From the NCBI GenBank assembly GCA_937885695.1, contig CALABP010000087.1, positions 1 to 64,000 on the forward strand: a DNA stretch of 64,000 nt, written 5' to 3'. Shown here piece after piece: positions 42,341-50,735 of this stretch. Position 1 is the first letter of the stretch; each line of letters begins with the position of its first letter. A program made the position numbers and the translations under genes. The stretch comes from DTU089 sp002440045. GTDB taxonomy: Bacteria; Bacillota; Clostridia; Oscillospirales; Acutalibacteraceae. The notes beneath the pieces are model-generated. The model saw nothing but the letters and a program-made list of their open reading frames with translations, was not told where the DNA came from and did no database searches.

Positions 42341-42392
42341 CACCGACGTACTCACGTTTAAACGCGTTACGTCGGTGTTGTTATTTTTTTTG
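42341..42392. terminator. Bidirectional terminator between yifB and the EamA gene
   Basis: A perfect 10-bp stem CACCGACGTA/TACGTCGGTG (42341-42350, 42368-42377) with a 17-nt loop that itself contains CGTTTAAACG. A T-tract follows on the plus strand and CTTTTTG on the minus strand. Confidence 0.85.
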
Positions 42393-42395
42393 TTT

Positions 42396-43337
42396 TTATT
42401 TGTTACTTGCTTTTTTGCGTTTTAAAATATTCTCAATCGGCAGCTGCGAAATGATTATCGCGGTAAACACAAGGCAGCAGCCGATAATTTCTCTTGCGGA
42501 AAGTCTTTCGCCGAACACCGCGCCCGAGAGCGCCGCAAAGACGGATTCAAGGCTCATAAGAAGGCACGCAACGACGGGGTTAAGATTTTTTTGCGAAATT
42601 ATCTGAAGCGTAAACGCCGCGCCCGAGGACATAACGCCCGCATAGAACACGGGAAACCACGCGTCAAGAATAACGCTCATATCAACTTTTTCAAACGCAA
42701 GCATTGTGACCGTTGAAAGCACCGAGCAGGTTATAAACTGAACAAGCGAAAGCCTTACGCCGTCTACGCTTGAAATGAAACGGTCAACGGTAGTTATTTG
42801 AATTGCAAAGCCGAGCGCGCAAAGAATAAGCATTATATCGCCGAACGATATTCCGCCCGAAGCGCCCGCGCAAAGAAAATACATTCCCAAAAGCGCTATG
42901 GCGATGCACACCCAAAGCGTGGGCTTTACTTTACGCTTAAAAAGAAGCCCGATAAGCGGAACAATCAGTATGTAAAGGGTTGTAAGAAAGCCCGATTTGC
43001 CGACGCCCGAATATTTTATGCCAATCTGCTGAAATGCAGTGCCCGCAAAAAGAAATATGCCGCAAAGCACGCCGCCGAAAATAAGCCGCTTTGAAAAAAA
43101 GCTTTTATATTCGCCGTGCGCCCCGTCGCCCGTTTTTTTGCCGTTTTTGTAAAACACAAGCGCAACGGGAATGAGCGCCAGCACCGCAAGATAAGAGCGG
43201 AACGACAAAAAAGTGAAATTACCGATTTTATCAAGCCCCTTGCTTTGAGCGACAAATGACGTGCCCCATATAAACGCGGCAAGCACCATAAGAAACGCCG
43301 AAAACAAAGTGCTGTTCTTTTTGAGTTTTTCTGACAT
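42396..43337 (-). CDS. EamA/DMT family transporter
   Basis: A 313-aa membrane protein with ten membrane segments in two EamA repeats (about residues 13-160 and 168-305), of the drug/metabolite transporter superfamily. Typical family sequence includes AAFIWGTSFVAQSKGLDKIG and the second-repeat PVVACLLMSLESVFAALSGAVFGERLS. The exported compound is unknown. GGGGGA precedes the ATG. It stands alone between two terminators. Confidence 0.92.
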   Translation of the reverse strand: MSEKLKKNSTLFSAFLMVLAAFIWGTSFVAQSKGLDKIGNFTFLSFRSYLAVLALIPVALVFYKNGKKTGDGAHGEYKSFFSKRLIFGGVLCGIFLFAGTAFQQIGIKYSGVGKSGFLTTLYILIVPLIGLLFKRKVKPTLWVCIAIALLGMYFLCAGASGGISFGDIMLILCALGFAIQITTVDRFISSVDGVRLSLVQFITCSVLSTVTMLAFEKVDMSVILDAWFPVFYAGVMSSGAAFTLQIISQKNLNPVVACLLMSLESVFAALSGAVFGERLSAREIIGCCLVFTAIIISQLPIENILKRKKASNK

Positions 43338-43370
43338 AATATCCCCCGAACTACTGAAAATATGAAAAAT

Positions 43371-43399
43371 ATATTATCACAAAAAGAATAAAGAAGCAA
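43371..43399 (-). promoter_or_regulatory. EamA transporter promoter
   Basis: TTGCTT (43399-43394), a 17-bp spacer ending in TGTGA, and TAATAT (43376-43371) on the minus strand. The -35 box lies directly beyond the T-tract of the mcsB terminator. Confidence 0.6.
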
Positions 43400-43400
43400 T

Positions 43401-43436
43401 AAAAAAGCGGCTGAAAAAATCACTTTTTACAGCCGC
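43401..43436 (-). terminator. Terminator after mcsB
   Basis: On the minus strand GCGGCTGTAAAAA pairs with TTTTTTCAGCCGC (43436-43407, about 12 bp) and is followed by TTTTTT. Confidence 0.88.
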
Positions 43437-43455
43437 CGATATTAAATTGAAATTT

Positions 43456-44466
43456 TTAAGACAGCATTTGGCGCACTCTTTGCGCCCTCAACGCGTCGCG
43501 CGCGGGCTTGTCGAGGGGTCTGTCTACAGAAAGCGCAATTGTTGCGGGCTGCATTTTAATCATCATATCTTCGATTTTTTCGGTTTTAACGCCTATAAGC
43601 CCTCTTAAAGAGCCGAGCCGCACAAGCGACATAAGCTCCATAAACTCATCGGTATTCAAAAGCCTTGCATATTTAAGTATGCCGAATGCTCTGTAAATTT
43701 TGTCTTCTGTCACGGGCGACAAGAACAGCTCATCGCGCGCGGCGCGCTCTTTGGCGGCAATCTGCAAAGCAATTGATTTTAAATTCTCAACGGCACCCTT
43801 TTCGGAAATACCGAGCGTTATGCTGTTACTTAATTTAAAAAGGTCGCCCTTAGCCGCGGCGCCCTCGCCGTAAGAACCGCTTAAAGTAAGACCGAGCTTT
43901 GCAACCGCCGAAATAAGCGGCTGAATGCCCGAAGAAGCGGCAATTGCGGGAAGATGAAGCACCACGGAAGCCTTCATTCCCGTGCCCAAAAGCGACGGGT
44001 CCTGAGTAAGGTACCCAAGGCGCTCGTCAAACGCAAAGTCAAGGCGCTTTGAAAGCTCATCGTCTATAGCGTCGGCTGTTCTGTACGCTTCGTCAAGCGA
44101 AAAGCCCGCATACATAACCTGAAGCCTTATGTGGTCCTCTTCGTTAATCATAATGCTTACAGACTCGTCGTCTGTAAGAAGAAGCGCTCTTCCGTCGCCC
44201 GAAAATGCAAATTCGGGGCTTACGAGATGGCGCTCGGCAAGAGAAACCACCTGGTGCTGTGAAAGCGTTTTCATTTCGGCATATTCAAAAGAATAGCCCG
44301 GTATTTTTTCGGCGGCTGAGCGCACAAGAGAGTTGACAAAAAGCTTGTCCCGCATTGAAAGCATCGACGGAAACGGCATTTCCTTCAAATTTCTTACAAC
44401 GTGAACGCAGGTGCTGATGATTACGTCGTTTTGCGCGCCTGTGCCGAGATACCATTTTGCGCCCAT
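43456..44466 (-). CDS. mcsB: Protein arginine kinase McsB
   Basis: A 336-aa ATP:guanido phosphotransferase that phosphorylates protein arginines and marks proteins for ClpCP. Kinase features include DVIISTCVHVVRNLKEMPFP (Arg-rich ATP site), EEDHIRLQVMYAGFSL, LGYLTQDPSLLGTGMKASVVLHLP and GEGAAAKGDLFKLSNSITLG. The C-terminal segment seems to lack the clear RDXXRA pArg-binding motif of Bacillus McsB, although RDALRAQRVRQML at the end may serve as its equivalent. GGAGG lies before the ATG, and McsA precedes it with no gap. Confidence 0.93.
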   Translation of the reverse strand: MGAKWYLGTGAQNDVIISTCVHVVRNLKEMPFPSMLSMRDKLFVNSLVRSAAEKIPGYSFEYAEMKTLSQHQVVSLAERHLVSPEFAFSGDGRALLLTDDESVSIMINEEDHIRLQVMYAGFSLDEAYRTADAIDDELSKRLDFAFDERLGYLTQDPSLLGTGMKASVVLHLPAIAASSGIQPLISAVAKLGLTLSGSYGEGAAAKGDLFKLSNSITLGISEKGAVENLKSIALQIAAKERAARDELFLSPVTEDKIYRAFGILKYARLLNTDEFMELMSLVRLGSLRGLIGVKTEKIEDMMIKMQPATIALSVDRPLDKPARDALRAQRVRQMLS

Positions 44467-44862
44467 TTACAGCACCTCCTTTTTATCTGCGGCCGTTTCG
44501 GCGCTGTGCGGCGTTTTTCCGCAGTGGCGCAAAGTGCCGTGTATTCTTTTAAGAGTGGGCAGAAGTCTGTCGTAAAACACCGAATAACACTCGGCGCACC
44601 CGACCTTTCCGTCGGAGACAATATCTTCAAAGCTTTTGTTGCAGATGGGGCAGCGCTGTGACGACATTCCCGTTACAACGTCGCTTCTGCCGAAAAAGTC
44701 GTCAAGCAACGCGCCGAAGCCCGTACCGAAGCCCGAAAACGACGCGGTATATCCGAGAGACCGCGCGCAATCCGAGCACAGGTGCACTTCTTCGGCTCTG
44801 CCGTTTACAATGCGCTTCATATGCATGGAAGCTTCGTTTTTCTTACAGTTCTGACAAAGCAT
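44467..44862 (-). CDS. mcsA: McsA-like zinc protein, lacking the UVR domain
   Basis: A 131-aa activator of McsB with four CxxC pairs (CQNCKK, CSDCAR, CPICNK, CAECYS) that should bind zinc. Bacillus McsA is about 185 aa and ends with a UvrB/UvrC motif; here the protein ends soon after RIHGTLRHCGKTP with no such motif. The start is the ATG at 44862 (GAGGTG, eight bases); the GTG three codons upstream overlaps that site. The usual ctsR and clpC genes are not adjacent. Confidence 0.88.
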   Translation of the reverse strand: MLCQNCKKNEASMHMKRIVNGRAEEVHLCSDCARSLGYTASFSGFGTGFGALLDDFFGRSDVVTGMSSQRCPICNKSFEDIVSDGKVGCAECYSVFYDRLLPTLKRIHGTLRHCGKTPHSAETAADKKEVL

Positions 44863-44884
44863 AATTAACACCTCGTTTAGGTAT

Positions 44885-44913
44885 ATTATACTCCCGAAAT
44901 GTTAATAATTCAA
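44885..44913 (-). promoter_or_regulatory. mcsA-mcsB promoter
   Basis: TTGAAT (44913-44908), a 17-bp spacer and a perfect TATAAT (44890-44885) on the minus strand, 23 nt before the mcsA ATG. I do not see the tandem GGTCAAA heptads of a CtsR operator. Confidence 0.7.
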
Positions 44914-45007
44914 GAATTATGTACCGCCGATTAACCGTGAATACAAATATTTACAAAAAAATATTACCAATATCTGTACAGTCGGTCAATCGGGGGCCTC
45001 TCATATT

Positions 45008-45157
45008 TTAAAAATCGTCGTCAAAGCCGTCGTCATCGTCATATTCGCCGTCATATAACAGCTCGTCGGAGTATTCGTAATCATAATCATAGTTGTTTTC
45101 GTCGTCGCCGTCGCCGCGAAATGCATTTTTGCCGAGCTTGTCGAAATTGAAAAACAT
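45008..45157 (-). CDS. Small acidic Asp/Tyr-rich protein, 49 aa
   Basis: A 49-aa reading frame starting MFFNFDKLGKNAFRGDGDD and continuing with a run of Asp, Glu and Tyr to a DDDF end; more than one third of the residues are acidic. AAAGG lies nine bases before the ATG. I do not recognise a family; the composition suggests a disordered or cation-binding peptide. It faces away from the Cys-rich peptide at 45322, and the 164-nt gap between them contains an 8-bp inverted repeat (45184-45191/45198-45205). Confidence 0.65.
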   Translation of the reverse strand: MFFNFDKLGKNAFRGDGDDENNYDYDYEYSDELLYDGEYDDDDGFDDDF

Positions 45158-45321
45158 AAAAACCAAACCTTTCATTTAATTTTACAAAGCTCTTTAAAGC
45201 TTTGTTCGCGCCAATATTATTGTTCTTAAATTCCGGTATATGCACGCTGTAACAAAAAATCGCCTTAACACATATTATGCAGTGAAAAGAGCAAAAAGGC
45301 TCTTATGAAAGGAGGATAACT

Positions 45322-45453
45322 ATGTGCTTCTTTAACAACAATTCTTCTTGGATTATCATTCTTATAATAATCCTTATACTCTTCGGTGCGAACGGCTACA
45401 GCAACGATTGCGGCTGCTCGGGCAATAACGGCTGCGGTTGCGGTTGCTCATAA
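45322..45453 (+). CDS. Small Cys-rich membrane peptide, 43 aa
   Basis: A 43-aa peptide: a short polar start, one strong membrane helix (residues 10-22, mainly Ile/Leu) and a tail NDCGCSGNNGCGCGCS with six Cys. A very strong AAAGGAGGA ribosome binding site and a clear terminator bracket it, so it is a real transcription unit. A possible SigmaK-like -10 (CATATTATG at about 45279) lies upstream, which would fit a late sporulation peptide (inference). The layout recalls small Gly/Cys spore peptides of Bacillus but I cannot name a family. Confidence 0.7.
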   Translation: MCFFNNNSSWIIILIIILILFGANGYSNDCGCSGNNGCGCGCS

Positions 45454-45472
45454 TTAAACAGCAGGCACAAAA

Positions 45473-45518
45473 GGCGGTTCAAGGCAAATGCGGCTTTGAG
45501 CCGCCTTTTTGATTTTTT
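45473..45518 (+). terminator. Terminator after the Cys-rich peptide gene
   Basis: A 10-bp stem GGCGGTTCAA/TTGAGCCGCC (45473-45482, 45496-45505; one G-T pair) is followed by TTTTTGATTTTTT. Confidence 0.88.
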
Positions 45519-45592
45519 ATTTAAATTCAGTCGCACGCTTGAAATCCGCTTAAATATATAGTAAAATACTCAATTGAAACGGAGTGATAGTT

Positions 45593-46471
45593 ATTAAAAA
45601 GTATCTTATTATAAATGCCGACGACTACGGTCTTTGCCCTTCGGCAAACAAAGCTGTTGAAGAGCTTTTTGAGGGCGGATATCTTAAATCGTCTACCATT
45701 ATGACGCCCTGCCCCGCCGCAGACGCCGCAATTGAGTTTGCAAAGGCGCATCCGCAATATGCTATAGGCGTTCATCTTACGCACACAAACGAATGGAAAG
45801 AGCGCTTCCCCTGGAAGCCCTTGACAAACGGCAAAAGCCTTATGACCCCCGAGGGAAGAATGTGGCCCGAAAGCGAAGATTTTGAAGCCCACTGCGACTA
45901 TGACGAAGCTGTTAAAGAAAGCCTTGCGCAGATTGAATATTGCGAAAAAAAGGGTATGAAGCCCTCGCACGTTGACTCGCACATGGGTGCTTTGTACGGT
46001 CTTAACGGAAAGCTTAAAATGCTCCCCAAAACGCTTGCGCTTTGCGGCAAAAAGGGCTATCCGTTCAGAATGTTCTCAAAGCCCCTGCCCTCTCAGTGCC
46101 CCGACGGCACCCCGATGTGGCTTTTTAAAGCGGCTTGCCGTTTTTCGGGATTTTTCGGGAAGATAAACAAAGTACCCATGCCCGATTACCTTATCTTCCC
46201 CGAGCAGATAAAAGACGCCGATACATACGAAGGCTTTAAGGCGAATTTTATTAACTATCTCACAAATATTCCCGAGGGAATTTGCGAAACATACGTCCAC
46301 CCCGCGCTTGACACCGACGAAATGAAAGCAATTACGGGAAGATGGCAAAGGCGCTATTGGGAATACCTTGTTATGAAAGACCCCGAGGTTCACAAGGCGT
46401 TTAAAGACAGCGGCGTTGAGCTTATAAGCTATCGCGACCTTGTTGACATCAGAAAAGGCAAAATAATATAA
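45593..46471 (+). CDS. ChbG/HpnK-like carbohydrate deacetylase
   Basis: A YdjC/ChbG family deacetylase (about 292 aa) that removes acetyl groups from N-acetylated sugars such as diacetylchitobiose. It has the metal motif LIINADDYGLCPSAN, His in GVHLTHTNEW, and SHVDSHMGALYGL. GGAG lies eight bases before an ATT codon (45593) that aligns with the expected MKKYLIINADDYG start; the only in-frame alternative, the GTG at 45584, overlaps the GGAG. The start is therefore uncertain and may be a rare ATT. No signal peptide. Confidence 0.88.
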   Translation: MKKYLIINADDYGLCPSANKAVEELFEGGYLKSSTIMTPCPAADAAIEFAKAHPQYAIGVHLTHTNEWKERFPWKPLTNGKSLMTPEGRMWPESEDFEAHCDYDEAVKESLAQIEYCEKKGMKPSHVDSHMGALYGLNGKLKMLPKTLALCGKKGYPFRMFSKPLPSQCPDGTPMWLFKAACRFSGFFGKINKVPMPDYLIFPEQIKDADTYEGFKANFINYLTNIPEGICETYVHPALDTDEMKAITGRWQRRYWEYLVMKDPEVHKAFKDSGVELISYRDLVDIRKGKII

Positions 46472-46477
46472 ATACCG

Positions 46478-46512
46478 GCGGTTGTAAAAACAATTTTTAC
46501 AGCCGCTTTTAT
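46478..46512 (+). terminator. Terminator after the ChbG-like gene
   Basis: A 13-bp stem with one G-T pair, GCGGTTGTAAAAA (46478-46490) with TTTTTACAGCCGC (46494-46506), a 3-nt loop and a following TTTT. Confidence 0.85.
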
Positions 46513-46513
46513 A

Positions 46514-46542
46514 TTGATTTTACAATACTAATTTTATATAAT
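46514..46542 (+). promoter_or_regulatory. Promoter of the rhamnosidase gene
   Basis: TTGATT (46514-46519), a 17-bp spacer and a perfect TATAAT (46537-46542), 45 nt before the ATG. It begins directly beyond the preceding terminator. Confidence 0.65.
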
Positions 46543-46586
46543 ATCGGTAATATTATAAAAATCATCAAAACACAGGGAGAAACGGT

Positions 46587-48710
46587 ATGGAGTTTTGCGA
46601 AAAATGGATTTGGCTTGACGAAGCGCGTTACAAAGACTACAGAAACACGGTTTACAGCGGATTCAGCGACAAAAAAGAAGAGTGCGGAAACTATGCCGTC
46701 GCAGAATTTTTTAAAGAATACAAATTTGAAAAAGAGGTTGATAAAATTAATCTCTTTGTAAGCGGCGACACTGAATTTTGCCTTTATATAAACGGCAAAG
46801 CCGCAATAACAGGCCCTATCCCTGTGGGCGGCGATTTTCTTTTTAACGACGAAGCGCGCCCGTCGCACTACGCTTCGACGCTTTCTGCCGATATAGGCGG
46901 CAAAACCGCGGCGTTCTTTGCGACAGTTAAGCTTATGCCCGTGAAAATATGCGAATATTCTTCGGGTCACGGCGGGTTTATGCTAAGCGGCGAGGTTGTT
47001 TTTTCGGACGGCTCAAAAACATATATTTCCACCGACAAAACGTGGTGCGTCCGAAGAAACGGCGCATATGAAAGGCCGTATTATTATGACGGGCTAAAGA
47101 GTGCGGACGAGTTTTCTCCCGCCGCAGAAATTCAAAACATTTGGCACTGCAAAACACTGCCTTTGGAAGCGCGCACCGAAGTCTTTTTGGCTCCCGAAAA
47201 CGGCGGCAAGCTTTTTCTTGCACCGTTTGAAAAGAAATCCTTTGTGTTTGAGTTTAATAAAATCTATGCGGCGTTTTTATCGTTTAAAAACGGCTCCCAC
47301 TCCCCCGTAAAGCTTTCTGTAAGATGCTTTGAAACAGACGAAGAAGGCACAAAAGAAACGGTCATTCTTAAAGGATTTTCAAGCTACCGCGGAATTGAGC
47401 TTCACAGCATCGGCGGACTTTTTATAGAGGCTGAAAATCTCGGTAATGAGCCTTGCACGGTCGATGTCGGAATTATAAACACGTTTTACCCCGTTTTTAA
47501 CGAGAGCAAAACGCGCCTTTCCGACAGCGAGCTTAACGACGTTTTAGACGTATGCGCCCACACTTTAAAGCAGTGCCGCCAGCTTATTCACCTTGATTCG
47601 CCGCGCCACTGCGAGCCGCTTGCCTGCACGGGCGACTATTACATAGAAAGCCTTATGACGGCGTTTTCTTTCGGCGATATGAGCCTTGCAAAAGCCGATA
47701 TTTTAAGAACGGCAGAGCTTCTCCGTTATCACGGCGGCAGAATGTTCCACACAACCTACAGCCTTATTTGGGTGCTTATGCTTTATGATGTGTATATGCT
47801 AACGGGCGACAAATCGCTTTTAGAAAACACGCTTGACGCGCTTGTTATGCTTATTGAGCGGTTTAAAACGTATCTCGGCGATAACGGACTTATTGAAACG
47901 CCGCCCGACTATATGTTTATTGATTGGATATACACAGACGGCATCTCGCTTCATCACCCGCCGAAGGCGCTTGGGCAAACGTGCCTTAACATTTACTTTT
48001 TTGCAATGCTTAAAACGGCTGAGAAAATTTTCGGCGAGCTGCACGAAAGCGCTTTGGCAGCCGACGTTAAGAGCCTTTCCGAAAGCATTAAAAAAGCCGT
48101 TAACACGCTTCTTTATGACAGCGAAAAAGAGCTTTATTTTGAGGGGCTTAACACGCCGACCGACAAAAAGCTTTTGGCGTATTATATGCCTCAAAACACG
48201 GCTTTGCGTTATTACCGCAAGCACGCGAACATACTCGCGGCGTGCTTCGGAATATGCAGTGAGAGCACTGCAAGGCATCTTATAAAAGAAGCTTTTGAAA
48301 ACGACTCTCTCGGCGATTTTCAGCCGTATTTCGCGCATTTTCTGTTTGAAGCGATTTTTAAAAACGGTCTGCGCGACGAATACACGTTAAAACTCTCGGA
48401 GCGTTGGAAAGAGCCTGTAAAAAAATGCAAAAAAGGGCTTGTCGAAGGGTTTATTGCGCCCGAGCCGACATATTCTTTTGACCACAGCCACGCGTGGGGC
48501 GGCTCGCCGCTTTATTCTGTTCCGAAGGCTCTTTCGGGGCTTGAAATTCTTGAACCCGGCTTTAAAAAAATCCGCCTTTCGCCGTCGCTTTTGGGGCTTG
48601 AGTTTGCAGACGTTTGTATTCCGACGCCGTTCGGCGAAATAAAAATCAAGCTTGAGCGCGAAAAAGAGCCTGTTTATGACATTCCGAAAGAAATAGAAGT
48701 TGTTTTTTAA
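46587..48710 (+). CDS. GH78-like alpha-L-rhamnosidase
   Basis: A 707-aa protein with N-terminal beta-sandwich domains (LFVSGDTEFCLYINGK) and an (alpha/alpha)6 barrel from about residue 310. The block HLDSPRHCEPLACTGDYYIESLM stands where GH78 enzymes have DCPQRDERLGWTGD, and HAWGGSPLYSVPKALSGLEILEPGFKKIRLSP is the usual GH78 C-terminus. It should remove alpha-rhamnose or a similar sugar; the changed active-site block leaves the exact substrate open. No signal peptide, so probably cytoplasmic. GGGAG precedes the ATG. Confidence 0.8.
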   Translation: MEFCEKWIWLDEARYKDYRNTVYSGFSDKKEECGNYAVAEFFKEYKFEKEVDKINLFVSGDTEFCLYINGKAAITGPIPVGGDFLFNDEARPSHYASTLSADIGGKTAAFFATVKLMPVKICEYSSGHGGFMLSGEVVFSDGSKTYISTDKTWCVRRNGAYERPYYYDGLKSADEFSPAAEIQNIWHCKTLPLEARTEVFLAPENGGKLFLAPFEKKSFVFEFNKIYAAFLSFKNGSHSPVKLSVRCFETDEEGTKETVILKGFSSYRGIELHSIGGLFIEAENLGNEPCTVDVGIINTFYPVFNESKTRLSDSELNDVLDVCAHTLKQCRQLIHLDSPRHCEPLACTGDYYIESLMTAFSFGDMSLAKADILRTAELLRYHGGRMFHTTYSLIWVLMLYDVYMLTGDKSLLENTLDALVMLIERFKTYLGDNGLIETPPDYMFIDWIYTDGISLHHPPKALGQTCLNIYFFAMLKTAEKIFGELHESALAADVKSLSESIKKAVNTLLYDSEKELYFEGLNTPTDKKLLAYYMPQNTALRYYRKHANILAACFGICSESTARHLIKEAFENDSLGDFQPYFAHFLFEAIFKNGLRDEYTLKLSERWKEPVKKCKKGLVEGFIAPEPTYSFDHSHAWGGSPLYSVPKALSGLEILEPGFKKIRLSPSLLGLEFADVCIPTPFGEIKIKLEREKEPVYDIPKEIEVVF

Positions 48711-48722
48711 AGGTGTGAGTTT

Positions 48723-49397
48723 ATGAAGCTTCTTTATGCAGAGGACGAAAAAGCTCTGTCGGACGCTGTTTCGGAAATTCTTGATTTTTACAAATACACT
48801 GTAGACGCCGTTTATAACGGAGAGGACGCTTTGTATTATCTTGAAAACGAAAAATACGACGGTGCAATTCTTGACATTATGATGCCGAAGATGAGCGGTC
48901 TTGAAGTCTTAAAAGAAATACGAAAAAAAGGCATAAACACGCCCGTTTTGCTTCTGACGGCAAAATCCGATATTGACGACCGCATTTTGGGTCTTGACCT
49001 CGGCGCGGACGATTATCTTGTTAAGCCCTTTAACACAGGCGAGCTTCTTGCAAGGGTGCGCGCCATGCTTCGCCGTCGCGAAGAATACACCCCGAACGAG
49101 CTTAAATTCGGCAACGCCTCGCTTAATATGCAGACTTTTGTGCTCTCTTCAGAGAAAGAAAGCATTACTCTTTCAAAAACCGAATACCGCATTTTAGAGC
49201 TTTTTATGCTTAACAAAGATATTTACATTTCGGGTGAGGATATTTTAACAAAAGTTTGGGGCTATGACACCGACACGCCGCTTGACACGGTGTGGGTCTA
49301 TATTTCCACCTTGCGCCGCCGACTGTCATGCGCGGGCGCAAACGTCACGATAAAAGCAAAACGCGGAATCGGCTACAAATTGGAGGAAACAAAATGA
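48723..49397 (+). CDS. OmpR-family response regulator
   Basis: A 224-aa response regulator: receiver with acidic EDE at residues 7-9, phospho-accepting Asp51 in GAILDIMMPKMSG, Lys in DYLVKPFN, then a winged-helix effector domain ending KRGIGYKLEE. It follows the rhamnosidase gene by 12 nt and overlaps its kinase by 4 nt, so the three genes may be one transcript; a regulatory link to the glycosidase is possible but unproven. Confidence 0.93.
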   Translation: MKLLYAEDEKALSDAVSEILDFYKYTVDAVYNGEDALYYLENEKYDGAILDIMMPKMSGLEVLKEIRKKGINTPVLLLTAKSDIDDRILGLDLGADDYLVKPFNTGELLARVRAMLRRREEYTPNELKFGNASLNMQTFVLSSEKESITLSKTEYRILELFMLNKDIYISGEDILTKVWGYDTDTPLDTVWVYISTLRRRLSCAGANVTIKAKRGIGYKLEETK

Positions 49398-50644
49398 TTA
49401 AAGCGCTTCAAAAAAGATTTGTCGTTACCGCAATGATTGCAATAATCGCGCTTATTGCCGTGCTTTTAGGCGTAATTAACCTGACAAACGCCGCTATGAC
49501 CGCAAAGCAAACCGACGAAAAGCTTTCGCTGATTGCAAGAAGCGAGGGCGATATTGACAAGCTGCCAGACAAAAACACCCCTGCCCCGCCCGGCGTGCCG
49601 CGAAATCTTCGCGCGCCGAAAAACGAACACGATATGTTTTTGTCGTCCAACTTCTTCACGGTGCGCACAGACAGCGACAAAAACGTTATTTTTACAGATA
49701 CAAGCAGAACGTCGGCGGTTTCGTCGGAGGAAGCAAAAGCACTTGCAAAAAAAGCCCTCGACTCAAAAAATGAAAGCGGACGGCTCGAAAAGTACAAATA
49801 CATTAAAGCTTCTTCGGACGACGGCAAAGTCACGCTGATTTTTCTTGACACCTCAGAAGAGCTTGCCGCAATGCTTCGTGTTTTGCTTATTTCGCTTTTT
49901 GTCGGCTTAATCTGTATTGCGGTAATGCTTGTCACGCTGACGCTTCTTTCAAAAAGAGCTGTAAAGCCGTTTGCCGAAAATTTTGAAAAGCAAAAACAAT
50001 TTGTTACAAACGCTGGGCACGAAATCAAAACTCCGCTTGCAATAATTCTTGCAAACACCGAGGCGCTTGAGCTGACGCAGGGCGTTTCTAAAAAGACCGA
50101 AAACATAAAAGAGCAAACGAAGCGTCTGTCGGGGCTGACAGAGAACCTTTTGACGCTTGCAAAGGCAGACGAGCTTAAAGAAACGAAAAAAGCCGAAAAA
50201 TTCGATTTGTCAAAGCTTTCTTTAAACACCTTTAGCCAATTTGCAGAGCGCTTTGCTTTAAGAAACATCACAGCCGAAGAAGATATAGAAAAAGATGTTT
50301 TTGCAACGGCGGACAAAAACGATGTTGAGCGCATTTTCCTTTTGCTTTTTGACAATGCGGCAAAATACGCAAACGACGGCGGCACATTCATGTTTTCGTT
50401 AAAAAAAGACGGCAAAAAAGTTACGGCAATTTTTGAAAACACCTGCTCAGCTTTGCCGAAAGCGCCGCCCGAAAGGCTGTTTGAACGCTTTTACAGAGCG
50501 GACGAAGCACGCACGCAAACAAGCGGCGGATGCGGAATAGGGCTTTCAGCCGCCCGTTCCCTCGCTCAAATTAACGGCGGAAGGCTTTCCTGCGATTATA
50601 AAAAGCCCGAAACAATAATTTTCACTCTTGAATTAAGAGCATAG
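49394..50644 (+). CDS. Sensor histidine kinase
   Basis: A 416-aa kinase with membrane segments at about residues 10-32 and 161-186, a Pro/Lys-rich extracytoplasmic sensor loop of about 125 residues, a HisKA domain with His209 in TNAGHEIKTPLAIIL, and an ATPase domain with LLLFDNAAKYAND and the GGCGIGLSAARSLA lid. The start is the ATG at 49394 with GGAGG seven bases upstream, overlapping the regulator stop; a longer frame beginning at 49292 lies inside that gene and is rejected. Confidence 0.93.
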   Translation: MIKALQKRFVVTAMIAIIALIAVLLGVINLTNAAMTAKQTDEKLSLIARSEGDIDKLPDKNTPAPPGVPRNLRAPKNEHDMFLSSNFFTVRTDSDKNVIFTDTSRTSAVSSEEAKALAKKALDSKNESGRLEKYKYIKASSDDGKVTLIFLDTSEELAAMLRVLLISLFVGLICIAVMLVTLTLLSKRAVKPFAENFEKQKQFVTNAGHEIKTPLAIILANTEALELTQGVSKKTENIKEQTKRLSGLTENLLTLAKADELKETKKAEKFDLSKLSLNTFSQFAERFALRNITAEEDIEKDVFATADKNDVERIFLLLFDNAAKYANDGGTFMFSLKKDGKKVTAIFENTCSALPKAPPERLFERFYRADEARTQTSGGCGIGLSAARSLAQINGGRLSCDYKKPETIIFTLELRA

Positions 50645-50663
50645 TAATTTTCTCATTAAAAAA

Positions 50664-50708
50664 GCTTCGCAGTAAACGTTTTTTCCGAATACTGCGAAGC
50701 GTTTTGTT
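50664..50708. terminator. Bidirectional terminator between the kinase and glnQ-like genes
   Basis: A perfect 11-bp stem GCTTCGCAGTA/TACTGCGAAGC (50664-50674, 50690-50700) with a 15-nt loop. GTTTTGTTTTG follows on the plus strand and TTTTTT on the minus strand. Confidence 0.88.
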
Positions 50709-50735
50709 TTGTTTTGTTGTATTATGTTTAACTTT

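Noticed and set aside
44863..45007. Possible CtsR operator upstream of mcsA
   Set aside because: Only one GGTCAA-like heptad is visible; CtsR sites need two in direct repeat.
45257..45290. SigmaK promoter before the Cys-rich peptide
   Set aside because: A CATATTATG-like -10 is present, but the SigmaK -35 is too degenerate to be told from chance; mentioned only in the gene entry.
49408..50442. A 344-aa Ser/Phe-rich open frame antisense to the second histidine kinase
   Set aside because: A typical shadow frame; the sense strand codes for a complete kinase.
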